Shown: positions 46,979-59,605, counted from the stretch's first letter. The stretch is 64,000 nt of DNA from Inonotus obliquus (GCA_032164295.1 JAJHTX010000003.1:2046001-2110000); one strand, 5' to 3'. Notes: generated from the letters alone by a model not told the origin. Numbers and translations: made by a program.

Positions 46979-48346
46979 CTAGCTAATGGATTTGTCCTCC
47001 AACTTCAAGTCGGATAATGCTTCCGTTGTCGGAACTAAGGTCGCATCGAAGTTTGTGTCATTAGAGATGTCTGAGGTTGCCACCTCTTCCTTCTCATTCG
47101 ATTTTGACCTTGACCTTGACCTTAACCTTGACTTTGACCTTGATTTCCCCGGGCCTTGTCGTTCCTTGCTACGGGATCTCGACTTTTCTCGAGCTTGACT
47201 GAAAACACCGCTCCAACCGGGAAGTGGCGAACCATTTGCATCTGTGACCCGTTGGAAGTACTCTGGTCGTAAGAAACCAGATCCATCACCCTTCGTGAGC
47301 ACAACGCCATTCGCGGATAAGTAAAAACGTATTCCGGCACGTAGTGCCTTGTCAAGGTCGACGTAGATGAGTACTTTAGAGTTGCTTCGCAATCCTGTAG
47401 ACAGTATGCTTGTCAGTTGCTGAGGAGAAATTAACTAGGACGTCCAGACCTGGGGTCGCTTTGAGTCCTTTAATGTGTGATATGTGTTGCGCAAGGTGTA
47501 CGTGAGTACGCTTCATCGGCGAGAGACCTTCCCTCCCTCAAACAAATAATAAGCCCAGGCCGTAATTCCTATCGAGAAGATCCCACGTACTGATTTTCTC
47601 CCAAGCCTCAAGATTTGTACCATGAACTGCCATCGGCACTTGCCCCGCATCGGTGATTTCAGCAAACTCCAAGTTGACATCCTAAACAGATTTTGAAACA
47701 CAAGCAGATTATTCAGTCGCCAAGAAGAAATCATCAGACAGAAAAAGAGTTTGCGACTCACCTTGAGTGAATGACCTTGATTTGCTCGAATCCACCAAGA
47801 GTCCTCAGCAGGGACGTTTTCAGACGTGCTAGACTCAAATAATAGGTGATAACGTTCCTTCGCGTCGTACTGAACGATTCGTTCTAACGTCTGGTAGTTT
47901 ATACCTTGGAATCGAGGCAATCCTAGCTGCAGTAAACCTAAGCATCACCAAAGAAAACATCAACGCTTCCAAGCGTAACTCACCAAATCTCGTACTCTCA
48001 CATACCCATCCGGACGCATAGCTACACCCTCTGTTTTGGCACCGTGGCGTAACACCCACGAAAGCGTCTTTGAAATACGTACATCCTCTTCATCTCTCTG
48101 ACTACCCCTCAGTCGTGGTCCCTTCTTGTACGCCTGCTTAGAGGGCTTCTCAGCAGCCAGCCGTTGCGCACGTTCGTCGTTCTTCCTTCCTTCCCAACGC
48201 TCCATTCTACGAAGTCTGCGTCTCCAAAAATTGGTATCGTGATAGAAAACTGCTGCTGTTGTTGAGAAATGCAGACGAGTGGCGAAGTTGCTTTGAATTC
48301 CCCTTGTAGTTGTTGATGATAGTGCAAATCGAATAGTCGTGATCAT
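46979..48346 (-). CDS. TPT1: tRNA 2'-phosphotransferase
   Basis: It removes the 2'-phosphate left at the splice junction of tRNAs by transferring it to NAD+. Start ATG 48346 (MITTIRFALS), with an alternative in-frame ATG at 48382. The first 40 residues are Ser/Thr/Arg-rich and could target mitochondria. The core reads ISKTLSWVLRHGAK, MRPDGYVRVRDL, LPRFQGINYQTLERIV, YHLLFE, WIRANQGHSL, MAVHGTN, MKRTHVHLAQH, NSKVLIYVDLDKAL, FYLSANGVVLTKGD. The catalytic Arg-His-Arg-Arg set of the family appears to be in place (LRHG, RANQGHS). The C terminus is extended by an Arg/Ser-rich tail (SRSKERQGPGKSRSKSRLRS) and an acidic end. It converges with the RTC4 gene. Confidence 0.92.
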
Positions 48347-48757
48347 GAACGATGAGTCAGAATTTAGCACAGTAAGATGCAATTTGAGTCAGGGCTGTCA
48401 GTCACATTGCTGTGACTGAATTTACTTCCGAAGCCACTCCCTTCGAATAATCAGAATCGCGATGATATTGTTCTACACCAAACTTCTTGATGACGAGAAA
48501 TAAGCATCGCAGTCATGAAATTCAATGATTGCAGAAAAACATGGAAAGCCCTCATAGCGTATCTGTCAGGTCAGCTATGTACTACCAAGTCAAGGAAAGA
48601 ACATATCGTATGTGAAAAAAGCGACCTGGCAAAGACGTCGGTCATAGGGAAACAGTAACAAGTAAGATTTGAGCAGCAGTCGAAATCGGAAACCAAAATA
48701 AGGAGGGATGGCGGCCCCGAGTGGTAAAAAAAGCAGGATAAGCCTTTGGCTGCACTA
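48347..48757. other. Intergenic region
   Basis: Upstream region of the tRNA 2'-phosphotransferase and 3' flank of the chromodomain gene, which is in tandem. No gene is visible. Confidence 0.5.
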
Positions 48758-49934
48758 CTAATCAGACATTACATCCTCGGCAGCTCTCCATTTCAAATGA
48801 GATTCGTAGAAATCGATGAGCTAGTCCCAAACCCGCGTGAATAATGAGCACTGTAAGCATACTGCACATAGAAACATACCTTTTGCGGAAATTTCTTCCG
48901 ACAGATCGTGGCCGGTTCGCGAACGTTCCTACCATCAGTTCTGAAATGTGAAAAAAGTCAAAAGAGTTAGTCGGTTTTATTCAGAACCTGGTGCTGAAAT
49001 GCATAATTACAGTTCGAAAAACACATGGAGGTCCGATTTCCCTTGCTCAATCGTCGTGATGCACTTCACAACGTCCTCCCAGCTCTTCAAGCTGTGCATT
49101 TTCAGTTCTTTCATCGTGACGTACTGTCTTCCGTCGTGTTCGACCTCATTGACATCTACCATTGCAAGGTCCTCATCGTCCGTCTTGTCCAACGACGCGA
49201 GCCTACCGCGCTTCGTCACAGTTGAGCCGTTAGCGGGTCCGCGTGGTTTTTTAGCCTTTTGGGGCTCTTCGTCCTCTGATTCGGATGGTGTCGCCTTTCC
49301 TCGGCCGCGTTTCGTCGTTGATACGCTCACACTTTCCGTATCAGGTGACCCTGCCTTTGTACCCTTGGAGATTTTGGCCGAGTTGGGTTTGCGGCCACGA
49401 GCGCTAGGCTTGGAACTCTGTTCTTTTGCTTTAGCTCTCTGCTTTAAGAACTCGTTTATGAGATCCTGGGCGTTCCTAAACCACACTTAATGACAGAACG
49501 GAACCAAATGAAAACACGGAAACGAACTCACGCAGCATCTGTTTCGGTGACCCAGCTATTGTGAGCCTCGTTGTAGCCCTTCCACTTCACCAGAAAAGCT
49601 TGTTCTCCCTAGAAAGTCACCGTTAATGTCATGAATCAAACGCGAAAGCGCGCGTCGTGACAGATTTGCACGAGACGTATAGTCGCACCAAACATACTTT
49701 TTTGAACATTCCTCTCTTCGCATCCAAAATCGCCTCGATCTCGTACTCTTCCTCCTCCTCCTCCTCCTCTTCCTCTCCGCCTTCCTCGTTTCCTTCTCCC
49801 TCCTCGTTCTTTTCATCCACCGCCGGTTCAGTGCCCTTTGTGGTTACCATACCACGTACCGAGGATCTCGACTTTGGTTTGCTGGTTTCACTAGCGGAAT
49901 CACGCGCATCGTCCGCTTCTTCCAGTTGAGCCAT
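48758..49934 (-). CDS. HP1-type chromodomain / chromoshadow protein
   Basis: A heterochromatin protein. Start ATG 49934 (MAQLEEADDARDSAS). An acidic stretch (about 15 Glu) runs into the chromodomain YEIEAILDAKRGMFKK. This is joined over an intron to GEQAFLVKWKGYNEAHNSWV and then NAQDLINEFLKQR, which carries the aromatic cage positions Y, W and (after the W) N/S-W. The basic hinge contains RGRKPNSAK and KRGRGKA. The chromoshadow-like domain follows: VEHDGRQYVTMKELK, KSWEDVVKCITTIEQG, LHVFFEL, then exons TDGRNVREPATICRKKFPQK and LIDFYESHLKWR. The stop TAG is at 48758-48760. It should bind H3K9-methylated nucleosomes and dimerise through the shadow domain. Confidence 0.9.
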
Positions 49935-50217
49935 GTCAGTACAAGTAGAAAAGCACTTTACGGTCTGACGAAGGAGTGTTGGTTACGCGATTGGCGTAAC
50001 GCATGTAACGCGACATGACCTGTCACGTCACACACATGGGTTCCTTTCCATTTTGCATTTTGCTTGCATTTTGATATGCACAGGAAAAATGGACAAAGAC
50101 GGCACAGTAGTGCTCATAAACCATGATATTCGTCATTTAACGCACGATGAAAATCAGTATAACAAAGACTGGAGAGATGGGTACAACAAAGTTCTACAGT
50201 TTTGGGGATGGAAGAAA

Positions 50218-51254
50218 TTATCGCCTCCTTCCAGGACTAACACTGCGTCCCCTACCACCTCGACCCCTACCACCTTGCTTCGGACCGGAAGGCGGAGGAC
50301 GAACGAAAGCAAAGTCACATTCAATCGCTTGCTCGAGTAATGTAGAGCCGTTGGCATTTGTAATCGCAGCTTGCGCCTCTCCGAGTGTTTCGTATTCGAC
50401 AAGAGCATAACCCTATTCGCCGTGCATGGTCAGCGGAGCAAGTAGCGCTTGGGAGAATGAATGCTGACCTTCACATAACCAGTCCGTCTGTCAAGGTTAA
50501 GGTGCAGGTTTTTGATCTCGCCGTACTCGCCAAACTTATCCATAAGATCTTCCTCTGTCGCTTCTTCGTGAACATTAGTTACAAACACTATCCAACCCTC
50601 CACAGCTGCGTTTCATAAACCGTGTCGCATGTGCGAAGGGCGGCGAGACGAAACACGTGAGGAAGACCAATACCGTGACGGTGCCGAGAATATGTGTTAC
50701 GCATATTCCAGAGTAATGACCATGGGTAGAAAGAAGTAGTGAAAATAGGTAAAGATGCGTTCGGAAAGGGAGGTATGTCATCAATTCGACCCATGTAAGC
50801 GCCAAGGCGTTGCGAACGAGTTAAATGTAGCTTTACTTACATCGCGCAGCCTTGGTCTCGGCAACAGTGCCTACAACACCTGAGTCGACTCGATCATACG
50901 TCGGTTCAGTAGTTGCTCCAGCATCGTCTCCTGCATCGGGTCAGGATACACCAAAGGAAAGATTGGCGGTGGAGGACGTTCAACAAATGCCGAACGGACA
51001 ATTTAGCAAATGTTTCCACGAGTCAAAGATGTTCAAGGCGATGCAATTGTTTCCAAAGAGATGAAACGTAGTCAGAATGAGTATCCGTATTTTGCTCATG
51101 ATGCCTAGAACATACCGCGAGACTTTTGAAAACCGCGTCCTTTTCGACGGACGACACCGCTCGCTACATAGTCAAACACAGGTATGAGGCACGGATTGAC
51201 GCGGAAAACATGGCACGTACCATCATCGATGTTCATATTCTCATCGTCGGACAT
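50218..51254 (-). CDS. RBM8A: Exon-junction complex RNA-binding protein Y14 (RBM8A)
   Basis: Core exon-junction factor that pairs with Mago. Start ATG 51254 ([11 protein letters not shown]). Several small exons lead to one RRM: RNP2 [20 protein letters not shown], then [23 protein letters not shown]1 [18 protein letters not shown], and [11 protein letters not shown]. The tail is Gly/Arg-rich ([19 protein letters not shown]), as in other Y14 proteins, and the stop TAA is at 50218-50220. Length fits the family. No Mago gene is seen in the window. Confidence 0.93.
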
Positions 51255-53413
51255 GGTCGCTAACCGTCGTCGAGTGAAACGCGTTGGAGTTGGAAGTTGA
51301 CAGACAAACAAGTTGAGAGTGACAGGCGGTCGCTGTGGTGACTAAGCAGTTTCTATACTTGGTAATTGCAGTAACGCGTCACTCAAGCGCTCAGAGCCAC
51401 ACGCGATTCCTGTGCAAATTCCTTACTCATGTCTTCATATCAGGTGGACCACGATTGGCGTCAGAAGAAATGCTATTATACACAAGATGGATACTCATTA
51501 TCTTTGGGAGAGCTCGAAAAATCCAAGGAAGATTACACTTTTTGGATTTGGAACGTTGTGGCTCTGAACCCTGCCATGCCAAGAATCTCGCTGGGAAATT
51601 GCTCTGATAAAAGTCTATTCCTGATCAAGAACTCGACAAGATCTTTTTCTACGATTACTGTTACATGACTTGTTGACTTATGGTCGCATGGCTACTTTCC
51701 TCGATCTTCCGATACGGAACATTCAGTCTTGCGAAACTAGGCAACAATGGCAGGTGCCTACATTTTTTGGCTTGGTGTCCGTGGTCTATGGAAAACAGTT
51801 TGACGATATGTGCGAATGCAGTGTCTTTGACTGAATGTTTACTACTTATACCAAGACCAACTGGAAACGTCTCTTTAAATAATGACAGCATCTCTGGAGC
51901 TACTACTGTAGCCGTGATGTTTCACGGAGGCGCAAATTCACGGGCAGAAAAGCGGGGCATGAGATCAGGATCTCATGAGCGCCGAATTTAGTCCTGTAAC
52001 AATCGTAGCGCATCTAGTGGGCAAAGTACTACTAGTATTGATCTCGACTATGTGACATGCATGTATATGTGGCGATAGATATGGTGGCGAGTTATCAATA
52101 AAGCGCCACAATTGCGTTCATTACTTGACTTGGAAGGTGCAAGGCGGTATAGTGTAGGGGACAACACCGAGTGTAGTTTATTTTCGAGGCCACATTAGGA
52201 GTATACTGGAAATATTTTGTGACGGTATATTCCAGATTCTGACATTCTCCCGGGATCGCCGCATTCTAAATGGACTTCTTCGAAGCACTATTTGCACCGC
52301 AATGCACTCTAATTGAAGTTGAGGAAGGGTCCAATCAGCAATGCCAAACTAATCGCGTGACACCATACGGTTCCGTGCCGCATTTGTCTCCAGGAGGACT
52401 GCAGCTCCCAGCGATGCATGTGTCAGCAGAACTCGTGCACATAATCGGGTAATGATTCTGTTCTTGGGCGCGATCTACCGGATCACGGTTTTGATGGGAA
52501 CAACAAGAGCGGCTGGATGGATTGCGTTTCGCATTCCGCGAGATCCCACTCCTCCAGGGCGGTTATCTATGCCGGTGGCGGCGGTCCCAATGGGTCGGGA
52601 GTGCCTCCTCTGCACACCCACGAATGACTGGCGGCTATGTCGCTAGCACTTGTACCGCAAGCCGAACCGTGTCGACATCATGACTCGCCGTTAGCGGGAG
52701 CCTTCTCAAATCAGGCCAAAGAGCCGCTTGAGCTTAGGAGCTGTCTATGCTAGCTACCTTCGGAACTTCGCCAAAAAGGGCAGTGACGCTTGACGACTAG
52801 CATCAGCATAACGGCAGCTCCTTGCGACGCGCGTCTGCATTCCAGAGGCGACCGCTGTCCTCCGTTAGTTGAATGAACGTACAAGTGGCCCATAACTTGT
52901 AAACCAAGACTCGCGGTCTGGTCTGTAAAACTTCCGCCCTTTATCCGCACGTTTCCGACCCATGATCGTATTCAGAAAAATTGGTAATCTATTGCTGTGT
53001 CTCCCCCCCCAACTCTTTTCGTATTTTTTGCGCTAACCAGATCGGATTAAAATTGTGCTCTCGACCCGTCGTGTCTCCGTTGATGCGATGAGGAAAGGAA
53101 GTTACCAATGAAAGACGAGAAGGCGTACCTGAATCGCGTGCACAGCTCGCGCGTATTATCTAGATCATCTTGTTTCCCCTTCGGTTACGCGATTCACCAC
53201 CACGTCTGACCGTGGTAGAGTTACAGTTTAGCGAGCAAGATTGTCCCACCTTCTTCATTACTCATTACGTCGCTCTGATCTTGCTCCATTTCATTGTCTT
53301 AAGTCCTACGCCGGACATATAAATCCGAGTGCATGGCAACTCTGACCTCCACAACTCCCTATCCTATCTGGTCCTCTGGCCGTCTTTCACCTCGACCCTA
53401 AGGACCCTGCAAC
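51255..53413. other. Gene-poor stretch
   Basis: Several short open frames (for example 51429-51668 and 51680-51991 on plus, 52270-52452 on plus) lack domains, splice partners or recognisable content. A run of eight C is near 53006. A TATAAA at 53318-53323 lies 91 bases upstream of the MYND gene start. I see no gene I can support. Confidence 0.45.
53318..53323 (+). promoter_or_regulatory. TATA box of MYND gene
   Basis: CATATAAATCC about 90 bases before the ATG at 53414, at a fitting distance for a fungal core promoter. Confidence 0.5.
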
Positions 53414-54192
53414 ATGAACGGAATGAACGGCAACAGCAACGGCAATGGCAATGGCCACTCCCTCATTCACCATCCCTGTACGGTCTGCTGTCGTCCTACC
53501 ACGATGTGGTGTAGTCGGTGCCAGTTTGCATGGTACTGCAGTCCGGAACATTTAACAGAGGCATGTCGCTGCTCAACCCTGTTCAGGGTCTAAGGGTCGC
53601 TTCTTGACTGACGATTATACTCATTCGCGTGACGTCCTTAGGATTGGCCTCGACACCGCAGAGAATGTGTAGCAGCGCCCGTGCAATCGTCGCAGGTTGT
53701 TATCCAAACTCCACCAGCGGCACCGGAGGTCATGTGTGTCTCCGCAATTCTCTTCGTACCATCCCAAGGTGTGTATGCAAAGCTCCGGGTCAAGTCAGAT
53801 GTCACTGACGCAATAACCTCACCACCATAGAACGACCCCAAATCATCAATGTGAACTGCCAGCTCACGCGCAAACCCCACGCAAGCTCATGCCCAACACC
53901 GCTCGTTGACGACTTCTTCCAGGAGGCCCCTCCACAGTCCCTCGTCTTAACTCAAGGTCTAAACGGGGAACCATTACGCTTCCCCCTTCACATATTCTAT
54001 TGCCCCATGTCACTTCAGCGGGGCAACCCCGTGAATAGGGCGATATACCGTATTACATCTGGAGCCGCGGTTCGACACTGGCCAGGGCCTGTCGTCGTAC
54101 TGAAATTCAACGGCTCTCGTCGGCAGAGCTACTCCGATGCAAGCACGAACGACTTGCCCGCTCTGTCCGCATATTTCCTGGCATTCAAGTGA
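53414..54192 (+). CDS. MYND-type zinc-finger protein
   Basis: Start ATG 53414 (MNGMNGNSNGNGNGH, an Asn/Gly repeat). The MYND finger follows at once: HHPCTVCCRPTTMWCSRCQ, FAWYCSPEHLTE, DWPRHRRECVAA, with the Cys/His ligands of the family. The first intron (53561-53641) has a GC donor. A second intron starts GTGTGTATG and joins VPSQ to ERPQIINVNCQLTRKP. The C-terminal part (PLVDDFFQEAPPQSLVLTQG, LHIFYCPMSLQRGN, GPVVVLKFNGSRRQSY) ends FLAFK at 54192. In basidiomycetes this C-terminal domain often accompanies an N-terminal MYND finger. It is probably an adaptor in transcription or protein binding; no enzymatic motif was seen. Confidence 0.85.
53561..53641 (+). other. GC-AG intron in MYND gene
   Basis: The exon ends ACAGAG, the intron starts GCATGT and ends CTTAG, and the next exon starts GATTGG. 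Only this join completes the MYND finger, giving the reading TEDWPRHRREC. Confidence 0.8.
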
Positions 54193-57100
54193 TCTTGCGC
54201 CGACTTCGCGGGTACAGTCCGGCGTATTCGGGAGCGAACCGTCGGGTGTAATATTATGCGCGGCATGACCTTTTGCTTGGGCTTGGGTTTTTTTCGTTCA
54301 TGACGAAATTCTCTCAAAACACAAAAAATTCCAACAGGCCAGATGGACTTGTCTCACAAGCTCCGTAAGTGATACTCGGGATCTCTCAGTTAGCAGATGC
54401 TCATCTTTCTTGAAGATCTGGCTTCATGTTGTCACTCTTTCCGCTTTCTGCATCTTGCATATCGTCGCATCACATCTATCGCTATCATCAATCATTTCCA
54501 TGGATACACCCCCAACCTGCGATCCATACCCTGTCTTTTTGTTTTCGATGTCGAAACTGTATCCCAAGTGATTTTCATAATTCCGCAGCAGCAAACGAAG
54601 CAAGTTCATTCCTTTATTCGAATACCCCTTCCGCATATCGTTATTTGAGCTCGGACATCAGGTTAACTTATTCTTGCTGATCACACACTCCCCCTCCCCT
54701 GTTTACATAGAAGCCTGCCTCGTACTACAACTCATGTTAATACAACTGTTATTGATTTAATATGTTATATAATAGTAATTAATGCTAGTTCCTATTCTGA
54801 TGATGTCTTCCTGTTATAACTCAATACTCAATTGTTTATTGTCCGATTGATGCATTCTTGCTCTGACTCTGGCTTCTTGATGTAACGTTCCAGATATGGT
54901 TAGGAAACTGACAACAAGGTACTTAGGTTCGATAGCGAAAAGTGCGGCTTGGCTCTTGCGATCCTTTCGCGAGTTTAGAAGCACAGTATAATTTGCATGG
55001 CATGATCGCGAGCGTTGCGGAATGAATTTGATGGGAGGAATTCTCTACATAACAAAGTATCCTAGTATCATAAGAAGTATCCTAAGCGTACCTGCCCAGT
55101 TCGAGTTCAAAGGCATAGTGTGTGAAAAAAGCGTTGAAGCGTTGCCATCAAATCACTAACGTAGTGCAAGAATGGTCCCGGGGGGAGCATTAACAGTGGC
55201 ACATTGCTTATACGAAAGTTTCAAATAGGGAGCGAAGAAGCTTTTTTTACGGTACGAGACGCCGATCAGAAGATGTGTCAGGGGATGCTTTCGTCACAGT
55301 AGTGGGACAACGTCGGAGATTGAGCGCTTTAATGATGGATTTTCTGTCATTGTCTGTGCCTGAGGCGTCTGTGCGAGTCTTTACATCAAGAGGCATCAAG
55401 GTACACGACATGCCAGTCACTCAGTCACTTATCTCGCCATTCACAATTCACCGTGACCGTCAACCTTCGACAGCTCAACTCGGTGGGATTAGAGGGAGGG
55501 GAAACAACCGATCACGTTACGACGTCGGGGGGAAAGCTACCAGTCCGTAAAAGTCCCCGGGTCCATCTGCACTTTACGGCATATCATTCATGTACCGTGA
55601 AACAAGGGCAAAGGAACTGTGGACACTGACACTTTGCAGGTCATTTGATAGGGCACAAACAACTTTGACTTCCGACTGCTCAATAGGCAAACCGGGGTTA
55701 CCATCATGCGATATGGATGTTTGAGGCGGGGTATTGAATGAGACGGGGTACTGACCAAAGCCAACTCCGGCACACCCGAGTCTGGCCAAATTCTGGCCGA
55801 CATTCGAATCGGCAAGTATAAACAAGACATAAGTCCTGGAAAATCATTCTGATGAGATTACAGAGGGAGCTGGAAAGGCAGAAAAAACGCACTGGACAGA
55901 TAGAGCCACTGATTGGGTGCAGGATCGACAAGAAGAAAAGAAGCTTTGGACACCATCAACTCGAAAATTAACTTTGCAGCTTCCGAAGCTTCGGGTGACC
56001 CGTTCTATGATCCGGCGACAGCTTCTTAGAAATCCTTCTCGTAAATATTCATCATGACCTCCTCCTGATGAGACGCAGTCACAACACTCGCGGCCGCCTG
56101 GAGGGGGAAACCTTATGCTTCATGCACGCCGAAAGCGGATCTGAAACGAGGGTCCCTAGAAACCCACAGCACACCCTGCTCCTTAGTGAATGCTCACACG
56201 AGCTTTTCTTCAGCTTCAGACGTGCGAAGGCGCATAGTCGTCGCAATCTGAGATGAAACGCCGAATCCTGCAGTCTGACTGCTAGCGATGTTCAAATTGG
56301 AAACTCCGAATCCTATTGCCCGCGATATTGAGAATGCTCTTCGAGACAGTTTCGATGCAAAATCGCCGTCTTTCCAGCGTCGTGAGAAGTCGATTTAAAA
56401 CATGAGCATTGCAACTTGAAACGTAATAGAAGGTAAGAGACGCAACCTGAATCAAGAGAACTGCTTGATCTTTCAGAGCACCCGATGGAGATGAAGACGA
56501 AACCAGGAACTTCCATTCATGCCTTTCTCGAGAAAATGGTGTTACGTACGGTACTGTCGAGACTACTTTTACTTCGGATCATTCGTAAATTCGGGTGGTA
56601 AACCAATGACGGACCTATTGATCCTGTAAGTACTTCAAGTTTCCTCCTGTGCGGTCTCATGCTCAACCTTACTGCTGTAATAGAAAGTCTACTCACTTGA
56701 AAAATCTTATAGCCGACCGCCTCCGACACCTCCGCAATAGGGCATTAACAAAATGAAGTGGAGCTTCATGGAGCTTGCCGAGCACCATCAAAGCTGAATA
56801 GATGGACCCGAATTGGGGAGAGTAACTTAGTGCTACACAGCTCTTCTTGATCGTCTCTAGGATATGCTCCCGCCGTATGCTTATCGAATTCCTTATGGTT
56901 AAGGCGATGCGCTGGGGACGTCAAGTGAGCGAGGTCTCAATCAGTGGAAGCATTTGAAATGTAATAGAGATAGTTAAGTACCGATATCATGGTCCAAATG
57001 GTCCGCGGTCAGATATGAACTTATCGCCAGAGTATTCCCTTGCCCTTGCAACCCGGCAGGCAAGCACTGCTGTAAGGCATCCCTAGTGTGCCTTGCGCTG

Positions 57101-57444
57101 ATCTCAACAGATCCGAGTTCTCCGCCCCGTCTTGTAAACGTTAGTGAGCATATTCATGATGACAATGAACACACTCCAGTGGCAATCCAGAATTGGGCGT
57201 CGAATTCAAGGTGGCCTCTCACGGTATACCAGACCAGGCTGTTGATCAAGCGGCGACATCTCCGAGATGTTTCACTAATTGCCCGTAACGCTCGACTCGA
57301 GATGAGATGAAGGGACAATGAAGTTGGGTTCCTCGTTCAGGAGGCGGGCGGGAAAAGGTTTTCACCTAAATTATCCGGGCACGTGCTCGCTCAATTGATC
57401 CTCTATTTTTTCCTTCACTCCTTCACCCATCCAACCCAACAGGT
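54193..57444. other. Gene-poor stretch, 3.25 kb
   Basis: 3' flank of the MYND gene and upstream of RRP4. Open frames are short, overlap on opposite strands and show no domain or splice pattern. I found no terminal repeats or transposase. An AT-rich segment lies at about 54720-54860. It may hold a non-coding transcript, but nothing in the sequence shows one. Confidence 0.45.
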
Positions 57445-58850
57445 ATGATTACCATATCCTCGTTTCCCGTAGGGACAACGGATAACAGCAATCATGGAAA
57501 AATGCGGCACCATCCTGACGTGGAAGATGACCTTATGGACGAGCTCGTTGATGACGATGATGAGGCCTTGCATGTAAAACTCACAACGCCAGGTGTTCCA
57601 CTGACGTCCTCCCAGGCTTTCATGCGGTATGTTCGCGAATAAGGGCGAAACAACAACGTGTTTTTGATTAGGCCACTTGATGTAGCGGTCATGGTACCTA
57701 TGTTGACGGAGAGGAAGTCATTGCATCTGTTGCAGGAACGGTTGAGCGGGTCAACAAGCTCGTAACTGTAAGACCGCTTAGATCCAGGCATGTGAAATCA
57801 TATTCCTCCATGCTCATAGCTGAACTAATCTCCCAAGTACAATCGGCTAAATTCTATGATAACAAACTTCGATTTTGCCTGGGTCGATATAAACGTTGCA
57901 CATGTGGCTAACCGAACAGGTATAATCCTGAGGTCGGAGATCTCGTTGTGGGAAGAATAACAGAGGTGTGCTGCCTCCATTACTACTATACTCAGTACTA
58001 ACGTTTGACTGGCACGGCCCGATTTCTGACGAAGGTGGCTGCGCGGCGGTGGAAAGTTGATGCGAATGCACGGCAAGACGCGGTTTTGATGCTGTCCTCA
58101 GTCAATTTGCCAGGGGGCGTTCAGGTAAGTCCCCGCTTCGATCGCATTGTGCCGTTTAACCCCATATCGCTGTCCGTTTGACATAACTTGGATATAGCGT
58201 CGGAAACTTGAGAGCGATGAGCTCCAGATGCGGAATTTCTTTGAGGAAGGTGACCTACTCGTCGCTGAGGTCCAAGCCTTTTTTGCAGATGGCGCCATGT
58301 CACTACATACCCGATCTCTCAAGTATGGAAAGGTATGCTATCGATGAAATGTCGACGAAAAGCAATTTAACACTTCGGGTGCAGCTCCGAAATGGACAGC
58401 TTGTCGCTGTTCCTCCGGTACTTATCCGCCGTTTGAAGAGTCACTTTATCTCATTACCGTGTGGCGTCGACCTGATACTGGGCCTTAACGGATATGTATG
58501 GGTGAGCAAACACGTCAGGCAGAGTGAACGTGAAGGGGAAGAAGGCTTTGACGCCGAGACAGTGTATTCAAGCCACAACGACGTATGTTCGAGACCTATC
58601 TGGGTTAAGGTCCTGTCTCAGCCGCCACACATTACAGGAACTTGACTATGCGACTCGAGCAGCAATTGCGCGAGTGGCCAACATTCTACGGATACTGGCC
58701 GTCTATTTCGTCCCGGTCACAGACACACTCCTTGCAGAGGCGTATGAATGGACGCTCGAACAAGATCCAGACTGCAGTGTCAAGGATCTTTTGAGGGAAG
58801 ATAACGCAGAAGCAATGCTTTTAGCAGTGACAGCTAGAGCAGTAGGTTAG
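57445..58850 (+). CDS. RRP4: Exosome complex subunit RRP4
   Basis: RNA-binding cap subunit of the 3'-5' exosome. The first ATG at 57445 lies inside CAGGTATGA, which also resembles an intron donor, so a later Met ([11 protein letters not shown]) could be the start. Order: N-terminal domain ([33 protein letters not shown]); S1 domain ([51 protein letters not shown]); and KH domain ([32 protein letters not shown]). The ending has [18 protein letters not shown]. Six or so exons join in frame. No mutation was seen. Confidence 0.94.
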
Positions 58851-58922
58851 ATGCATGAATTGTGGTTTAAGACTGCGTACAGTTGTATTGAAGATGTTCA
58901 ATAATACATAAAAAGTCAAGTT

Positions 58923-59605
58923 TCAATCCTCGTCATAACTGGCGTCCAGATTCTCGTTATCCTCTTCGTCTTCTTCATTAGAAATTCCACTAATTTCATC
59001 ACTCTCGTCGTCATCTTCGTCATCATCTTCCTCGCTCCCTTCGGTTTGTTGACCAGGCTCTGCGGGCTGGGGTCGTGGCTGACTACCAGGTCCGTGGTTT
59101 ACGCCATTTGCCATCTTTCGTTCAAGAGCAGCTTTTTCGGCTTCTTCGCGCTCCCGATCAACAGGGAGTAGTAGATCGAGAGCCAAGTCATTCCAACGTA
59201 AAGCACCGTTTGTCCCGCCTGCCGCATATGTAAGGTCCGTGAAGAGTGCTCGTGAAGATTGGTCCGTCGGCTTTCGCGGACGGTTTGCTGGATGCTTGAC
59301 GTTCGTGGGATTTCCGTAAGGGTAGGAAGGGTGTATCTGCGAAGGTAGAACTGTGATGTCGTTGGTAAGAATACGAGCACTAGAGTTCTGTTGTCATGAT
59401 CATGGCTCCACGTACTATCGGAATCATCTGGATTCGGGGGTACTTCATGTGCGGGTATCTCAAGCTCTTTCATTCCATTAGATTGGCGCTAGTCTCAACA
59501 GTCTCAGTGACTTTAACTCCATTTACCTTCATCTGAAAGTTCGCCGCTGAGATATGATGAGGGATTCTCGAATGTTTCGAATATGAGCATATCTCTGTTT
59601 GTCAT
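58923..59605 (-). CDS. APC13: Anaphase-promoting complex subunit APC13-like
   Basis: The sequence gives MTNRDMLIFETFENPSSYL and, over an intron GTAAAT...GAAAG, ELEIPAHEVPPNPDDSD. A second intron GTACGTGG...CATCACAG joins to LPSQIHPSYPYGNPTNV and on to GALRWNDLALDLLLPVDRE. In APC13 proteins an I-P-x-x-E-x-P segment followed by W-x-D-L-A-L is the hallmark, which supports the call. The tail is very acidic (EDDDEDDDESDE) and ends DASYDED. The 5' end is uncertain: an upstream coding-like stretch at about 59690-59755 may belong. The 3' end is 72 bases from the RRP4 stop (convergent). Confidence 0.6.

Noticed and set aside
47090..47160. TTGACC repeat as a possible regulatory array.
   Set aside because: It lies in frame in the C-terminal coding exon of the tRNA 2'-phosphotransferase.
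51429..51991. Two open frames of 79 and 103 codons.
   Set aside because: No domain, no splice partner and no recognisable composition; kept as gene-poor sequence.
53333..53401. A 22-codon upstream open frame before the MYND gene.
   Set aside because: Its ATG lies only 10 bases after the TATAAA, so transcription probably starts downstream of it.
55275..55550. Open frame of 91 codons.
   Set aside because: Overlaps a similar open stretch of chance frames on both strands, with no motif.
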